64,000 nt of DNA from Pseudoxanthomonas sp. (lineage in GTDB: Bacteria > Pseudomonadota > Gammaproteobacteria > Xanthomonadales > Xanthomonadaceae), in the NCBI RefSeq assembly GCF_027498035.1, contig NZ_CP114978.1, positions 3,658,001 through 3,722,000 on the forward strand, in the 5' to 3' direction. How positions within the stretch are numbered: position 1 is the first letter of the stretch; each line of letters begins with the position of its first letter. A program made the position numbers and the translations under genes. The notes under the pieces are model-generated. The model was not told the DNA's origin. It did no database searches and saw nothing but the letters and a program-made list of their open reading frames with translations. Shown one piece after another: positions 54,379 to 62,500 of this stretch.

Positions 54379-55707
54379 ATGAAGAAACTGACGCAGTATT
54401 TCGCCATGTTCGTCTTCCTCTTCCTGCCTGCGGCGGCTTTCGCCCAGAGCCAGGGGCTGGAAATAAACATCGTCGGCGGCAATCCGTCCGCGCTGCCGAT
54501 CACGGTCGTGCCGATGCCCTACCAGGGTTCTGGCGCTGCGCCGACCACCGATGTGTCGCAGGTGGTCCGCGCCGACCTGGAGCGTTCCGGTACGTTCCGC
54601 ACCCTGCCCGAAGCCAGCATCGTCGAGAAGCCGACCCGTGGTTCGGAGATCCAGTACCCGACCTGGCGTGCGCTGAAGCAGGACTACATCGTGGTCGGTC
54701 GCGTGCTGGATGGCGGCAATGGCGCCTTCCGGGTCGAATACGAACTGTTCGACGTCGCCAAGCAGGAGCGCCTGCTCGGCCTGGCCATGACTGGCCGCGC
54801 CAACGCCATGCGCGATGTCGCCCACCAGATGGCCGATGCGATCTACGAAAAGATCACCGGTATCCGCGGTGCCTTCTGGACCCGCATCGCCTACGTGACC
54901 CAGACCGGCCTGGGTGCCAACGCGCGCTATGCGCTGATGGTCGCCGACTCGGATGGTTTCAACCCGCAGACGATCGTGCGTTCGGCCGAGCCGCTGTTGT
55001 CGCCGTCGTGGAACCCGGATGGCCGCAAGCTGGCCTATGTCAGCTTCGAGCGGGGCAACTCGTCGATCTACATCCAGGACATCACCACTGGCGCACGTGA
55101 GCTGGTCGCCAGCTTCCGTGGCATCAATGGCGCCCCGGCCTTCTCGCCGGACGGCCGCAAGCTGGCGCTGACGCTCTCGCGCAGCGGCAACCCCGAGATC
55201 TACGTGATGGACCTGGGCAGCAAGGCGCTGACCCAGATCACCAACCAGTACGGCATCGATACCGAGCCGACCTGGAGTGCCGACGGTGGTTCGATCTACT
55301 TCACCTCCGACCGTGGTGGCCGCCCGCAGGTCTACAAGGCGCCGTCCAGCGGCGGTGGCGCGACCCGTGTGACCTTCGAAGGCAACTACAACGCCACGCC
55401 CACCGTGTCCTATGATGGCAAGAAGATCGCCGTGGCCCAGGGCAGCGGCAACACCTATCGCATTGCCATGATGGATTCCAGCACCGGTTCGCCGCGCTGG
55501 CAGACGCTTTCGCCCGGTTCACTCGATGAGTCGCCGAGCTTTGCCCCCAACGCCTCGATGATTTTGTATGCCGCACGCGAGGGTGGTCGGGGCGTGCTGT
55601 ACGCCGTTTCCGCAGATGGCCGCGTCCGCCAGCGACTGGTGCTGGCGCAGGGCGATGTGCGTGAGCCGGCGTGGTCCCCGTACCGGACCGCTGCGACGCA
55701 AAAATAA
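54379..55707 (+). CDS. tolB: Tol-Pal system beta-propeller protein TolB
   Basis: 442 residues with a signal peptide ending AAAFAQ. The N-terminal D1 domain (SALPITVVPMPYQG, VVRADLERSGTFRTLPE) is followed by a six-bladed WD40-like propeller with repeated SPDGRKLA(Y/L) motifs (PDGRKLAYVSFERGNSSIYIQDI; FSPDGRKLALTLSRSGNPEIYVMDL; SADGGSIYFTSDRGGRPQVY). It is periplasmic and binds Pal and TolA in outer-membrane constriction during division. Confidence 0.96.
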   Translation: MKKLTQYFAMFVFLFLPAAAFAQSQGLEINIVGGNPSALPITVVPMPYQGSGAAPTTDVSQVVRADLERSGTFRTLPEASIVEKPTRGSEIQYPTWRALKQDYIVVGRVLDGGNGAFRVEYELFDVAKQERLLGLAMTGRANAMRDVAHQMADAIYEKITGIRGAFWTRIAYVTQTGLGANARYALMVADSDGFNPQTIVRSAEPLLSPSWNPDGRKLAYVSFERGNSSIYIQDITTGARELVASFRGINGAPAFSPDGRKLALTLSRSGNPEIYVMDLGSKALTQITNQYGIDTEPTWSADGGSIYFTSDRGGRPQVYKAPSSGGGATRVTFEGNYNATPTVSYDGKKIAVAQGSGNTYRIAMMDSSTGSPRWQTLSPGSLDESPSFAPNASMILYAAREGGRGVLYAVSADGRVRQRLVLAQGDVREPAWSPYRTAATQK

Positions 55708-55797
55708 TGCGGACGGGCCATTCCGTCGGCTTAATGTTGCGTTAAACTAGCGCACGTTTGTATCCACCATCCCGGATTCGTGTACCAAGGAACCCAA

Positions 55798-56313
55798 ATG
55801 AACACCACTTTTCGCGTCGTTGCTCTGTCCCTGATGTCCGTGGCCGTTCTGGCCGGTTGTAAGAAAAACACGAAGGAAGCCGCTCCGCAGCCGGCCGTCG
55901 AGCCGCCGCCGGCGATGACCCAGCCGACCGAGACCGCTGGTCTGTACGGCCCGAGCGATCTGGATACCGATGCTTGCCTGCGCCAGCGCGTGGTCTACTT
56001 CGACCTGGACCAGGATTCGCTGAAGCCGGAATTCCAGGCCATCATGGCCTGCCACGCCAAGTACCTGCGTGACCGTCCGTCCTCGCGCATCAACCTCGAA
56101 GGCAACACCGACGAGCGCGGCAGCCGCGAGTACAACCTGGGTCTGGGCGAGCGCCGCGGCAACGCTGTCTCCTCCGCCCTGCAGGCCGCCGGTGGTTCGG
56201 GCGCGCAGCTGTCGGTGGTGAGCTACGGCGAAGAGCGTCCGACCTGCACCGAGTCGAACGAAGACTGCTGGGCCAAGAACCGTCGCGTCGAAATCGTGTA
56301 CACCGCGAAGTAA
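55798..56313 (+). CDS. pal: Peptidoglycan-associated lipoprotein Pal
   Basis: 171 residues from the ATG at 55798. Lipobox VLAGC puts the lipidated Cys at 21. After a short linker comes the OmpA-like peptidoglycan-binding domain: RVVYFDLDQDSLKPEFQAIMACHAKYL, INLEGNTDERGSREYNLGLGERRGNAV, and the terminal NRRVEIVYTAK. The D/R residues that bind diaminopimelate are conserved. It anchors the outer membrane to the wall. Confidence 0.96.
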   Translation: MNTTFRVVALSLMSVAVLAGCKKNTKEAAPQPAVEPPPAMTQPTETAGLYGPSDLDTDACLRQRVVYFDLDQDSLKPEFQAIMACHAKYLRDRPSSRINLEGNTDERGSREYNLGLGERRGNAVSSALQAAGGSGAQLSVVSYGEERPTCTESNEDCWAKNRRVEIVYTAK

Positions 56314-56327
56314 TCGACGTCTGACCG

Positions 56328-56416
56328 GGCCACCGTTCGCGGTGGCCTACCAGGGCCGGTGAGCGGGCGGGGCAACAGGACATAACCTGTCTGCCCGGCC
56401 AGTCACCGGCCCTTTT
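56328..56416 (+). terminator. Tandem hairpins, the second a terminator, between pal and cpoB
   Basis: First hairpin GGCCACCG-TTCG-CGGTGGCC (56328-56347). Second, longer hairpin with outer arms AGGGCCGGTGA / TCACCGGCCCT (56352-56362 and 56403-56413) and an inner stem ACAGG/CCTGT, followed by TTTT. It separates pal from cpoB within the cluster. Confidence 0.75.
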
Positions 56417-56482
56417 CATTGGCCGGCCATGATTCAATGCCGTTTCCCGTGGGAAACCCGCACTTTTTGTCACGTGAGCACC

Positions 56483-57331
56483 ATGCGTCCAATCAAATTC
56501 CGCATTCTCCTGCCGGTCCTGCTGCTGTCGCTGGGATTGGCACCGACCGCCTTTGCCCAGCGCGCAAGCCTGGCAGACCGCGTCGCCGCGCTTGAAGCAC
56601 AGTCGACCAACACCCAGGGCAATACCGACCTGCTCAACCAGGTCAACCAGCTACGTAGCGATCTGACCGACCTGCGCGGCACGGTCGAGCAGTTGCAGAA
56701 CGAAAACGCACAGCTCAAGCAGCGTGCCCGCGACCAGTATCTGGATCTCGATGGCCGGCTTGGCCGCCTGGAAGGTTCCGGTGGTGGCGCCGCACCTGCG
56801 GCATCCGCCGGTGCCGTGCCGCCGGTGGCATTGCCGCAGCAGGGCGGGAGCGCTTCGGCACAGCAGCCCAATCCTGCGGTGGGTGCGAATGCGGAAGCCG
56901 CGCCGTCCGTGCACGGCGATGCCGGCGCCATGGCCCAGGCTGGTGACGAGCGCACGGCTTACGGCGTGGCGTTCGATGCGCTGAAAAAGGGCGAGTACGC
57001 CGACTCGGCCAATCTGTTCACCAGCTTCCTGCAGCTGTATCCCAGTGGCGTGTATGCGCCCAACGCGCTGTACTGGCTGGGTGAGAGCTACTACGTCACC
57101 CAGAACTACCAGATGGCCGCCGACCAGTTCCGTGCGCTGCTGTCGCGCTATCCGACGCACGACAAGGCATCCGGTGCATTGTTGAAACTCGGCCTGGCGC
57201 AATACGGCCTGGGCAAGGTCAACGATGCAGAGGCCACCCTGCAGTCGGTGATCCAGCAGTATCCCAATAGTGATGTCGCCCGCACCGCAGAAGATCGCCT
57301 GCATTCGATCCAGGTTGGCCAGATCCGCTGA
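56483..57331 (+). CDS. cpoB: Tol-Pal system coordinator of peptidoglycan synthesis CpoB (YbgF)
   Basis: 282 residues from the ATG at 56483. A signal peptide (LLLSLGLAPTAFAQ), an N-terminal trimerising coiled coil (LADRVAALEAQSTNTQGN, LLNQVNQLRSDLTDLRGTVEQLQNENAQLKQR), an Ala/Gly/Gln-rich linker, then TPR repeats (YGVAFDALKKGEYADSANLFTSFLQLYP, NALYWLGESYYVTQNYQMAADQFRALLSRYP). CpoB links Tol function with PBP1B during septal wall synthesis. It is the last gene of the tol-pal group but has its own transcription start, judged by the terminator before it. Confidence 0.93.
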   Translation: MRPIKFRILLPVLLLSLGLAPTAFAQRASLADRVAALEAQSTNTQGNTDLLNQVNQLRSDLTDLRGTVEQLQNENAQLKQRARDQYLDLDGRLGRLEGSGGGAAPAASAGAVPPVALPQQGGSASAQQPNPAVGANAEAAPSVHGDAGAMAQAGDERTAYGVAFDALKKGEYADSANLFTSFLQLYPSGVYAPNALYWLGESYYVTQNYQMAADQFRALLSRYPTHDKASGALLKLGLAQYGLGKVNDAEATLQSVIQQYPNSDVARTAEDRLHSIQVGQIR

Positions 57332-57445
57332 TGCGCGCCGGCCCCTTCCGGGCCGTTCCATGTTGTTGTTTTGAAGCTCATTGAACGCCACTGCGAGGTC
57401 TGCGGTGGCGCATCCATTTTAGAAAGACGTGTCAGAGAGACCGAA

Positions 57446-58135
57446 ATGAACGCCGCCGCCGTTGCCCTTCCCAGCCACATTGAACAATCGCCACAGGACC
57501 GGCTGAAGATCACTGAGATCTTCCTGTCGCTGCAAGGCGAGGCCGATGCGGCCGGCTGGCCGACGGTGTTCGTGCGCCTGACCGGCTGCCCACTGCGCTG
57601 CAGCTACTGCGACACCGCCTACGCCTTCCATGGCGGCACCTGGTGGGAGATCGACGACATCCTGGCCGAGGTCGCGCGCCAGGGCGTGCGCCATGTCTGC
57701 GTCACCGGCGGCGAGCCGCTGTCGCAGAAGCGTTGCATCAGCCTGCTCAAGCGCCTGTGCGATGCCGGCTACGACGTGTCGCTGGAAACCTCCGGCGCCA
57801 TCGACGTCTCGCAGGTCGATTCGCGCGTGTCGCGCATCGTGGACATCAAGACGCCAGGTTCGGCTGAAGAACACCGCAACCGCTGGGACAACCTGCCGCT
57901 GCTGACCGCGCGCGACCAGATCAAGTTCGTCCTGTGCGGCCGCAGCGACTACGAATGGGCGCGCGAGATCGTGCGCGAGCACGCACTGTCCGCGCGCTGC
58001 AGCGTGCTGTTCTCACCGTCCAAGGATCAGCTCACGCCACGTGACCTGGCCGACTGGATCGTCGAAGACCGCCTGCCGGTGCGCTTCCAGATGCAGCTGC
58101 ACAAACTGCTGTGGAACGACGAACCCGGCCGCTGA
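57446..58135 (+). CDS. queE: 7-carboxy-7-deazaguanine synthase QueE
   Basis: 229 residues from the ATG at 57446. A radical-SAM enzyme: GCPLRCSYCDTAYAFHGG holds the Cx3Cx2C iron-sulfur motif, preceded by the QueE-type FLSLQGEADAAGWPTVFVRLTG. VCVTGGEPLSQ binds SAM. It converts CPH4 to CDG in queuosine and archaeosine precursor synthesis, ahead of QueC, whose gene starts 70 bases downstream. Confidence 0.95.
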   Translation: MNAAAVALPSHIEQSPQDRLKITEIFLSLQGEADAAGWPTVFVRLTGCPLRCSYCDTAYAFHGGTWWEIDDILAEVARQGVRHVCVTGGEPLSQKRCISLLKRLCDAGYDVSLETSGAIDVSQVDSRVSRIVDIKTPGSAEEHRNRWDNLPLLTARDQIKFVLCGRSDYEWAREIVREHALSARCSVLFSPSKDQLTPRDLADWIVEDRLPVRFQMQLHKLLWNDEPGR

Positions 58136-58205
58136 GTGACCGACGGCGCGTCGTGGCGCTAGGCTATGCATTCCCCGGCCTGTCTCGCCGGCAAGAAGAA
58201 ACCCC

Positions 58206-58871
58206 ATGAAAAATGCAGTTGTTCTCGTTTCCGGCGGGATGGATTCCGCCGTGGTCCTGGCCATGGCCCGCGCACAGGGCTTCAATGTCTACGCCTTGAG
58301 CGTGCAATACGGGCAGCGCCACACCTCCGAACTCGATGCCGCCGCGCGCGTGGCCAAGGAGCTGGGTGCCGCTGCGCACAAGGTCGTCAATGTCGACCTG
58401 CGCAGCATTGGCGGCTCGGCGCTGACCGATGACATCGATGTGCCCGAGGCCGGCGGCGCCGGTATTCCGGTCACCTACGTGCCGGCCCGCAACACCATCA
58501 TGCTGTCGGTCGCGCTGGGCTGGGCCGAGGTGCTGGGCGCTGCCGACATCTTCTGCGGCGTCAACGCCGTGGATTATTCGGGTTATCCCGACTGCCGCCC
58601 GGACTTCATCGAGGCCTTCCAGGCCTTGGCGAACCTGGCCACCAAGGCCGGCGTGGAAGGGGCGGGCATCAAGGTGCACGCGCCGCTTCAGTTCCTGAGC
58701 AAGGCCGACATCGTGCGTGAGGGCGTGGCGCTGGGCGTGGACTTCGGTTCGACCGTGTCCTGTTACAACGCCGACGCGGCCGGCAAGGCTTGCGGCCATT
58801 GCGATGCCTGCCGGTTGCGTGCCGATGGCTTCGTCGACGCTGGCGTGGCCGACCCGACCCATTACGCCTGA
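58206..58871 (+). CDS. queC: 7-cyano-7-deazaguanine synthase QueC
   Basis: 221 residues. The PP-loop ATP site is SGGMDSAVVLAMA; NTIMLSVALGWAEVLGA and GVNAVDYSGYPDCRPDFIEAF are family signatures. The C-terminal zinc site has four Cys in SCYNADAAGKACGHCDACRLR. It makes preQ0 from CDG and ammonia, the product that becomes queuosine in tRNA. Transcribed with queE. Confidence 0.96.
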   Translation: MKNAVVLVSGGMDSAVVLAMARAQGFNVYALSVQYGQRHTSELDAAARVAKELGAAAHKVVNVDLRSIGGSALTDDIDVPEAGGAGIPVTYVPARNTIMLSVALGWAEVLGAADIFCGVNAVDYSGYPDCRPDFIEAFQALANLATKAGVEGAGIKVHAPLQFLSKADIVREGVALGVDFGSTVSCYNADAAGKACGHCDACRLRADGFVDAGVADPTHYA

Positions 58872-58944
58872 TCGGCGCCGATTCGCGCATCGGTGACCTG
58901 ATGCGGTAAAATCTCCGGCCCGGCGCAATGCCGGGTCGCAGTAC

Positions 58945-59020
58945 GGGCCGTTAGCTCAGTCGGTAGAGCAGAAGACTTTTAATCTTTTGGTCGATGGTTC
59001 GAATCCATCACGGCCCACCA
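58945..59020 (+). tRNA. tRNA-Lys (TTT anticodon), attachment site of the downstream element
   Basis: 76 bases with GGGCCGT/ACGGCCC acceptor, D arm GCTC-AGTCGGTA-GAGC, anticodon loop CTTTTAA (TTT), GGTTCGAATCC T arm and encoded CCA. An integrase gene begins 137 bases downstream. The 3' end (from about 58999) is the likely attL core. Confidence 0.95.
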
Positions 59021-59054
59021 GATAGACATCCCGTGACGTACTCCGGTTTACTGC

Positions 59055-59080
59055 AAACCCCGCATTTGTCGGGGTTTTTT
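59055..59080 (+). terminator. Terminator after tRNA-Lys
   Basis: AAACCCCG / CGGGGTTT stem with a 7-base loop (CATTTGT) followed by TTT, 35 bases past the tRNA. Confidence 0.8.
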
Positions 59081-59157
59081 GTTGCCCAGCATCCTGTGAC
59101 ATCCCCGCGTGTCACTCTAAGTCACCCAATTTTGGCGGTAAGTTTGACGGTACATGG

Positions 59158-60498
59158 ATGGCGGAAGCGGTCCGTACCGCAAAAGCGGATTTCAGGAACA
59201 TGCCGAAGCGAATCGCTCCACTGTCAGCGTCCCAGGTCCAGAACGCAAAGCCGAAAGAGGGCAAGTACAAGCTGCGGGATGGTGGCGGTTTGTTCCTCTG
59301 GGTCATGCCCGACGGGGCAAAGCTCTGGCGCTGGGACTATCGGCGTCCAGTGACGAGTAAACAGAACACAATCGGCTTTGGATCGTACCCGGCGGTGAAG
59401 CTGGCAGATGCCCGTGAGCGCGTCCGTGTGGCTCGCGAACTCCTTGCCAGGGGGGTAGACCCCAGTGAGCAAAGGAAGGCCGAACAGGCCGCAGCCAAGG
59501 AGCATGCAGCCAACACATTTGCTGCTGTCGCCGACGAGCTGCTGCGACAGCGCGCGACAAAGGTGGTCAACGGAACGACTGACCGTGAGCGTCGCTTGCT
59601 TGAGAAGGACTTGGCTCCCTACATCGGAGCGCGCCCTATCGCCAATGTCACCTCGCCGGAGTTGCTTGCCGCCCTGCGAAGGATTGAAGCGCGCGGCGCG
59701 GTGGAGACTGCCCACCGGGCCCGCCTGCTCACTAGTCAGGTCTTCAAGTACGCCGCTGCCACGGGGCGTGTGCCTACGAACTACAACCCTGCGTCCGATC
59801 TCATCGGCGCGCTCGCCCAGCCGGTCAGTCGGAACTTCGCAACCATCTACGACCCTCAAAAGGGGCAGGATGATTTGAGCAAAGTGGCGGACCTGCTGCG
59901 GGCGCTCCACGGTTACCAGGGCACCCCAGTGGTTATGGCGGCCTTGAAGTTGGCCCCGCTGGTGTTCGCCCGGCCGGGGGAGCTGCGGCAGGCCAAGTGG
60001 TCGGACATGGACCTTGAAGTAGGGGAGTGGCGTTACGTCGCAAGCAAGACGAATCCGTCGCACATCGTGCCGCTGGCCTCCCAGGCGATAGGGATATTGC
60101 GAGAACTCCACCCCCATACGGGAAGGGGGGTCTATGTGTTCCCCAACGCTCGGAAGAAGGGGCGGCCGATGAGCGAGGCAGCGATTAATGCCGCCCTTGG
60201 GTACATGGGGTTTACGCGGGAGGAGATGGGCAAGGATGGGCGCACACGAATCGTGCCCACAATGACCGGCCATGGGTTCCGGGCGATGGCACGCACAGTC
60301 TTGGATGAAGTGCTGGGGTACCGGCCGGACTTCATCGAGCACCAGCTAGCCCATGCAGTGAAGGATGCAAACGGACGTGCCTACAACCGGACGGCGCACT
60401 TGGCTGAGCGGCGGAAGATGATGCAGGGGTGGGCGGACTATCTGGATGGACTTCGCACAGGCGCAAACGTGGTGGCGTTCAAGTCCAAGGTGGGTTGA
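59158..60498 (+). CDS. Tyrosine-recombinase integrase (P4-type, N-terminal arm-binding domain)
   Basis: 446 residues from the ATG at 59158; a start at 59200 (MPKRIAPLSASQVQNAKP) is equally plausible by family comparison. The N-terminal DUF4102-type arm-binding domain (KYKLRDGGGLFLWVMPDGAKLWRWDYRRP, TIGFGSYPAVKLADARERV) is followed by a core-binding helical domain (NTFAAVADELLRQRATKV). The catalytic domain has Arg in ARPGELRQAKWSD, Lys in SKTNPSHIVPL, HGFR (H-x2-R), HQLAH and the nucleophile Tyr in AYNRTAHLAERRKMMQGWADYL. It integrates the element into the adjacent tRNA-Lys gene. Confidence 0.94.
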   Translation: MAEAVRTAKADFRNMPKRIAPLSASQVQNAKPKEGKYKLRDGGGLFLWVMPDGAKLWRWDYRRPVTSKQNTIGFGSYPAVKLADARERVRVARELLARGVDPSEQRKAEQAAAKEHAANTFAAVADELLRQRATKVVNGTTDRERRLLEKDLAPYIGARPIANVTSPELLAALRRIEARGAVETAHRARLLTSQVFKYAAATGRVPTNYNPASDLIGALAQPVSRNFATIYDPQKGQDDLSKVADLLRALHGYQGTPVVMAALKLAPLVFARPGELRQAKWSDMDLEVGEWRYVASKTNPSHIVPLASQAIGILRELHPHTGRGVYVFPNARKKGRPMSEAAINAALGYMGFTREEMGKDGRTRIVPTMTGHGFRAMARTVLDEVLGYRPDFIEHQLAHAVKDANGRAYNRTAHLAERRKMMQGWADYLDGLRTGANVVAFKSKVG

Positions 60499-60827
60499 AC
60501 CTAAAAATTGTACGAGCCGCTGAGAAAAGCGAGTAGTCACGCTCGGGCGCTCATTAAACGTAGGACGCCGCAGTGCATGCCAATACTCAGAGTCGCCATG
60601 GTTACCGCTGCGCCCTCGTAGCTGGCACTGACTCGTTTGCATTAGTCCTTCAAGCCCTAATTGCTGGGACGGGTAGCAGAAGCGAAGAATGACGCGGTTG
60701 TGACGATGCCTGCCGCAGACATAAGTGTTTGGCAATCTAGTGGCCTCACCTCGCCCGACGTGGGTTAGAAGCCGGTCACCCTGCCGGCCTGGTGCGGCCT
60801 CTCTTTCAGGGGCATAGGCGTGCTTGA
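60499..60827. other. Region after the integrase without a confident gene
   Basis: About 330 bases, noticeably less GC-rich than the rest. A minus-strand frame crosses it but overlaps the integrase 3' end and has no domain character. I see no repeat or hairpin that stands out. Confidence 0.35.
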
Positions 60828-61544
60828 GTGGTTTGGATCGATCCGGATTTCGTTTCTCAGTTGCGGTTGCCGCCAGTGAATGCCGGGCGACCAGCCTGGA
60901 CATATTGGAAAAACCTCGCCTATGTCGCTGCAAAGGACGCGGTATTCCTGTCCTTCAACATTGATCCACTCCGTCTGGAGCTGCCCGATCCCGGCACCGA
61001 GCTTTGGGAACGGTGGGAATTTGTTCGGAGCCATATATCCGCTGGCACTTTGCGGGCGGAGGATGCCAGTAGGTCGGGAGACAAGCGGCTGATCAAGGCC
61101 GTCGTGCTGTGTGAGTTCCGAACGTGGGGTGAATCCTTGCCAGTCCCATTCCTGTTTCCGGACGAGTTTCCAGGGGTGAAGGTAGGAGACGTGCGTAGCC
61201 ACGAATATGAGTTGCCATCGCGCCTAGAGGCGTCTGCACCGATTCGAGCGGAAGAATCCGCTGCACTCGCCCAGCCACAGCAACGCGCACGCATGCCTGG
61301 TCGGTTGATTGACCTTGCCCTGAAGGGCATAGGGTGCGCTGCGAGCAAATCTACAGTGGTTGAGGTGACCGACCATTTGCGCAGCTGGGACGCGGCCAAG
61401 GCCCGAGAACATGGGCTGCGTATTGAAGGTGGCGGACTTCTTTACTTCCATCAGGACGGTAATTTCAGGCCGCTCACCTCGAAACAGGTAGCCGATGCGC
61501 TCACCAATAGACGGAAAGCTGAGAGGCGCACAGACGAGAGATGA
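60828..61544 (+). CDS. Hypothetical protein of the integrated element
   Basis: 238 residues from a GTG at 60828; the start is uncertain because no good ribosome site is visible. The N-terminal part is Trp/Tyr-rich (YWKNLAYVAAKDAVFLSFNIDPLRLELP) and similar segments occur in proteins encoded next to phage-satellite integrases. The C-terminal part after residue 145 is charged and contains a possible winged or DNA-binding region (RLIDLALKGIGCAASKSTVVEVTDHLRSWDAAKAREHGLRI). I do not recognise a family. It precedes the phased TTAG array by five bases. Confidence 0.6.
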   Translation: MVWIDPDFVSQLRLPPVNAGRPAWTYWKNLAYVAAKDAVFLSFNIDPLRLELPDPGTELWERWEFVRSHISAGTLRAEDASRSGDKRLIKAVVLCEFRTWGESLPVPFLFPDEFPGVKVGDVRSHEYELPSRLEASAPIRAEESAALAQPQQRARMPGRLIDLALKGIGCAASKSTVVEVTDHLRSWDAAKAREHGLRIEGGGLLYFHQDGNFRPLTSKQVADALTNRRKAERRTDER

Positions 61545-61548
61545 GCGT

Positions 61549-61588
61549 GTTAGTGCGGGTTAGTTCGTTTTAGAACGTGTTAGCGCGG
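61549..61588 (+). repeat. Four direct 10-bp TTAG repeats (iteron-like array)
   Basis: GTTAGTGCGG, GTTAGTTCGT, TTTAGAACGT and GTTAGCGCGG lie head to tail, with TTAG at 61550, 61560, 61570 and 61580, exactly one helical turn apart. The array sits between the stop of the previous gene and the excisionase-like gene and is a likely protein-binding site. Confidence 0.7.
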
Positions 61589-61668
61589 AACGCGTGACTG
61601 AGCTGGTTTCATCACAAGAATGCACTAGCAATCCCGGGACTCCCCTGGGAATTGCCAGAGGTCTTGAA

Positions 61669-61890
61669 GTGAACCCCCACGTTCTCGTTGTACCCGTCCC
61701 CCCCAATCCGCTTGCTCACACCGACATCCTTACCCCCAAGCAGGTTGCCGCCGAATACCAGCTGTCCGAGCGCACGCTCGCTAACTGGCGTTCGCTGCAG
61801 AAAGGCCCCCGCTTCCTGAAGTTCGGCGAGCGCTCTGTGCGTTACCGCCGCGCTGACCTGGAGGCGTTCATCGCTGGGGGTGCGGAATGA
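61669..61890 (+). CDS. AlpA/excisionase-like helix-turn-helix protein
   Basis: 73 residues from a GTG at 61669, chosen because AGAGG lies 8 bases upstream and the length suits this family; a GTG at 61594 would add 25 residues. The MerR/AlpA-type winged helix is clear: DILTPKQVAAEYQLSERTLANWRSLQKGPRFLKFGERSVRYRRADLEAFI. Such proteins direct excision or activate integrase and satellite genes. It ends overlapping the next gene (ATGA at 61887) and probably binds the repeats upstream. Confidence 0.8.
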   Translation: MNPHVLVVPVPPNPLAHTDILTPKQVAAEYQLSERTLANWRSLQKGPRFLKFGERSVRYRRADLEAFIAGGAE

Positions 61891-62213
61891 GCACCTCCGT
61901 TACTGAGCTGGCTAACATCGGCCTGAAGGCCATTGTGGCGCAGCAGGCGATCGTGGCGCGCAAGGCAGCCGCCGTTGAGTACCGCGGCCGCCTCGCGGAC
62001 TGGAAGGCCGCCCACGGCATCCTGGAGCACCTCCCGACTGACCATCTGCTGCTGCACCGCATGTGTGAGGAAGTGGGCAGCTCGGCAACCGGCATGGCTT
62101 ATGGCAAGGCCAAGACGGCCGAGAAGAACGCCAAAGCCCGTCTGCTGCGTGCGGTTCGCAAGGTGCGCCTGGCGACGGCCGCGCAGGCCGACGCGCCGGA
62201 GGTAAGCGGCTGA
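61887..62213 (+). CDS. Small hypothetical protein of the integrated element
   Basis: 108 residues, Ala/Lys/Arg-rich and mostly helical (VTELANIGLKAIVAQQAIVARKAAAVEYRGRLADWKAAHGILEH; YGKAKTAEKNAKARLLRAVRKVRLATAAQ). Start overlaps the excisionase-like gene by four bases and its stop overlaps the next ATG. It may bind DNA or a partner through the basic C-terminal helix. No family recognised. Confidence 0.6.
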   Translation: MSTSVTELANIGLKAIVAQQAIVARKAAAVEYRGRLADWKAAHGILEHLPTDHLLLHRMCEEVGSSATGMAYGKAKTAEKNAKARLLRAVRKVRLATAAQADAPEVSG

Positions 62214-62500
62214 TGCCACGCTCTCAGAAAGAGGGGAGCCCCGGCCTGATGGCCGGGGCTTTCGTGCACGTGGCCGCCTCCAATCGTCTGCCCCGCGATG
62301 CCAGCGAGGTGGCATCGCGCCTGCGTCGCCGCCTGTCCGCTTTCTCGCTGGCGATGGACACGGCGTGCCGGGACGTGGAGGCAGTGCAGCGCATGGCTTT
62401 CACGCTCGCCGCAGGCTTCACCCTGACCGACGAGGAGCGCCGCGAACTGGGTGCCATCGCTCTGCGGCTGTTCGATGCCCAGGTGGTGCTCAATGACTGA
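62213..62500 (+). CDS. Small hypothetical protein of the integrated element
   Basis: 95 residues, helical, with two segments (DASEVASRLRRRLSAFSLAMDTACRDVEAVQRMAFTLAAGF and TDEERRELGAIALRLFDAQVVL). Stop and start overlap on both sides (62211-62213 and 62493-62500), so it is translated with its neighbours. No family recognised; position next to the replication ATPase suggests a helper or regulatory role. Confidence 0.6.
   Translation: MPRSQKEGSPGLMAGAFVHVAASNRLPRDASEVASRLRRRLSAFSLAMDTACRDVEAVQRMAFTLAAGFTLTDEERRELGAIALRLFDAQVVLND

Noticed and set aside
57332..57445. A preQ1-type riboswitch before queE.
   Set aside because: The leader has small GC hairpins but no recognisable preQ1 consensus.
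60346..60933. A minus-strand 195-codon frame after the integrase.
   Set aside because: It overlaps the integrase 3' end and the next gene, has no ribosome site and shows no domain.
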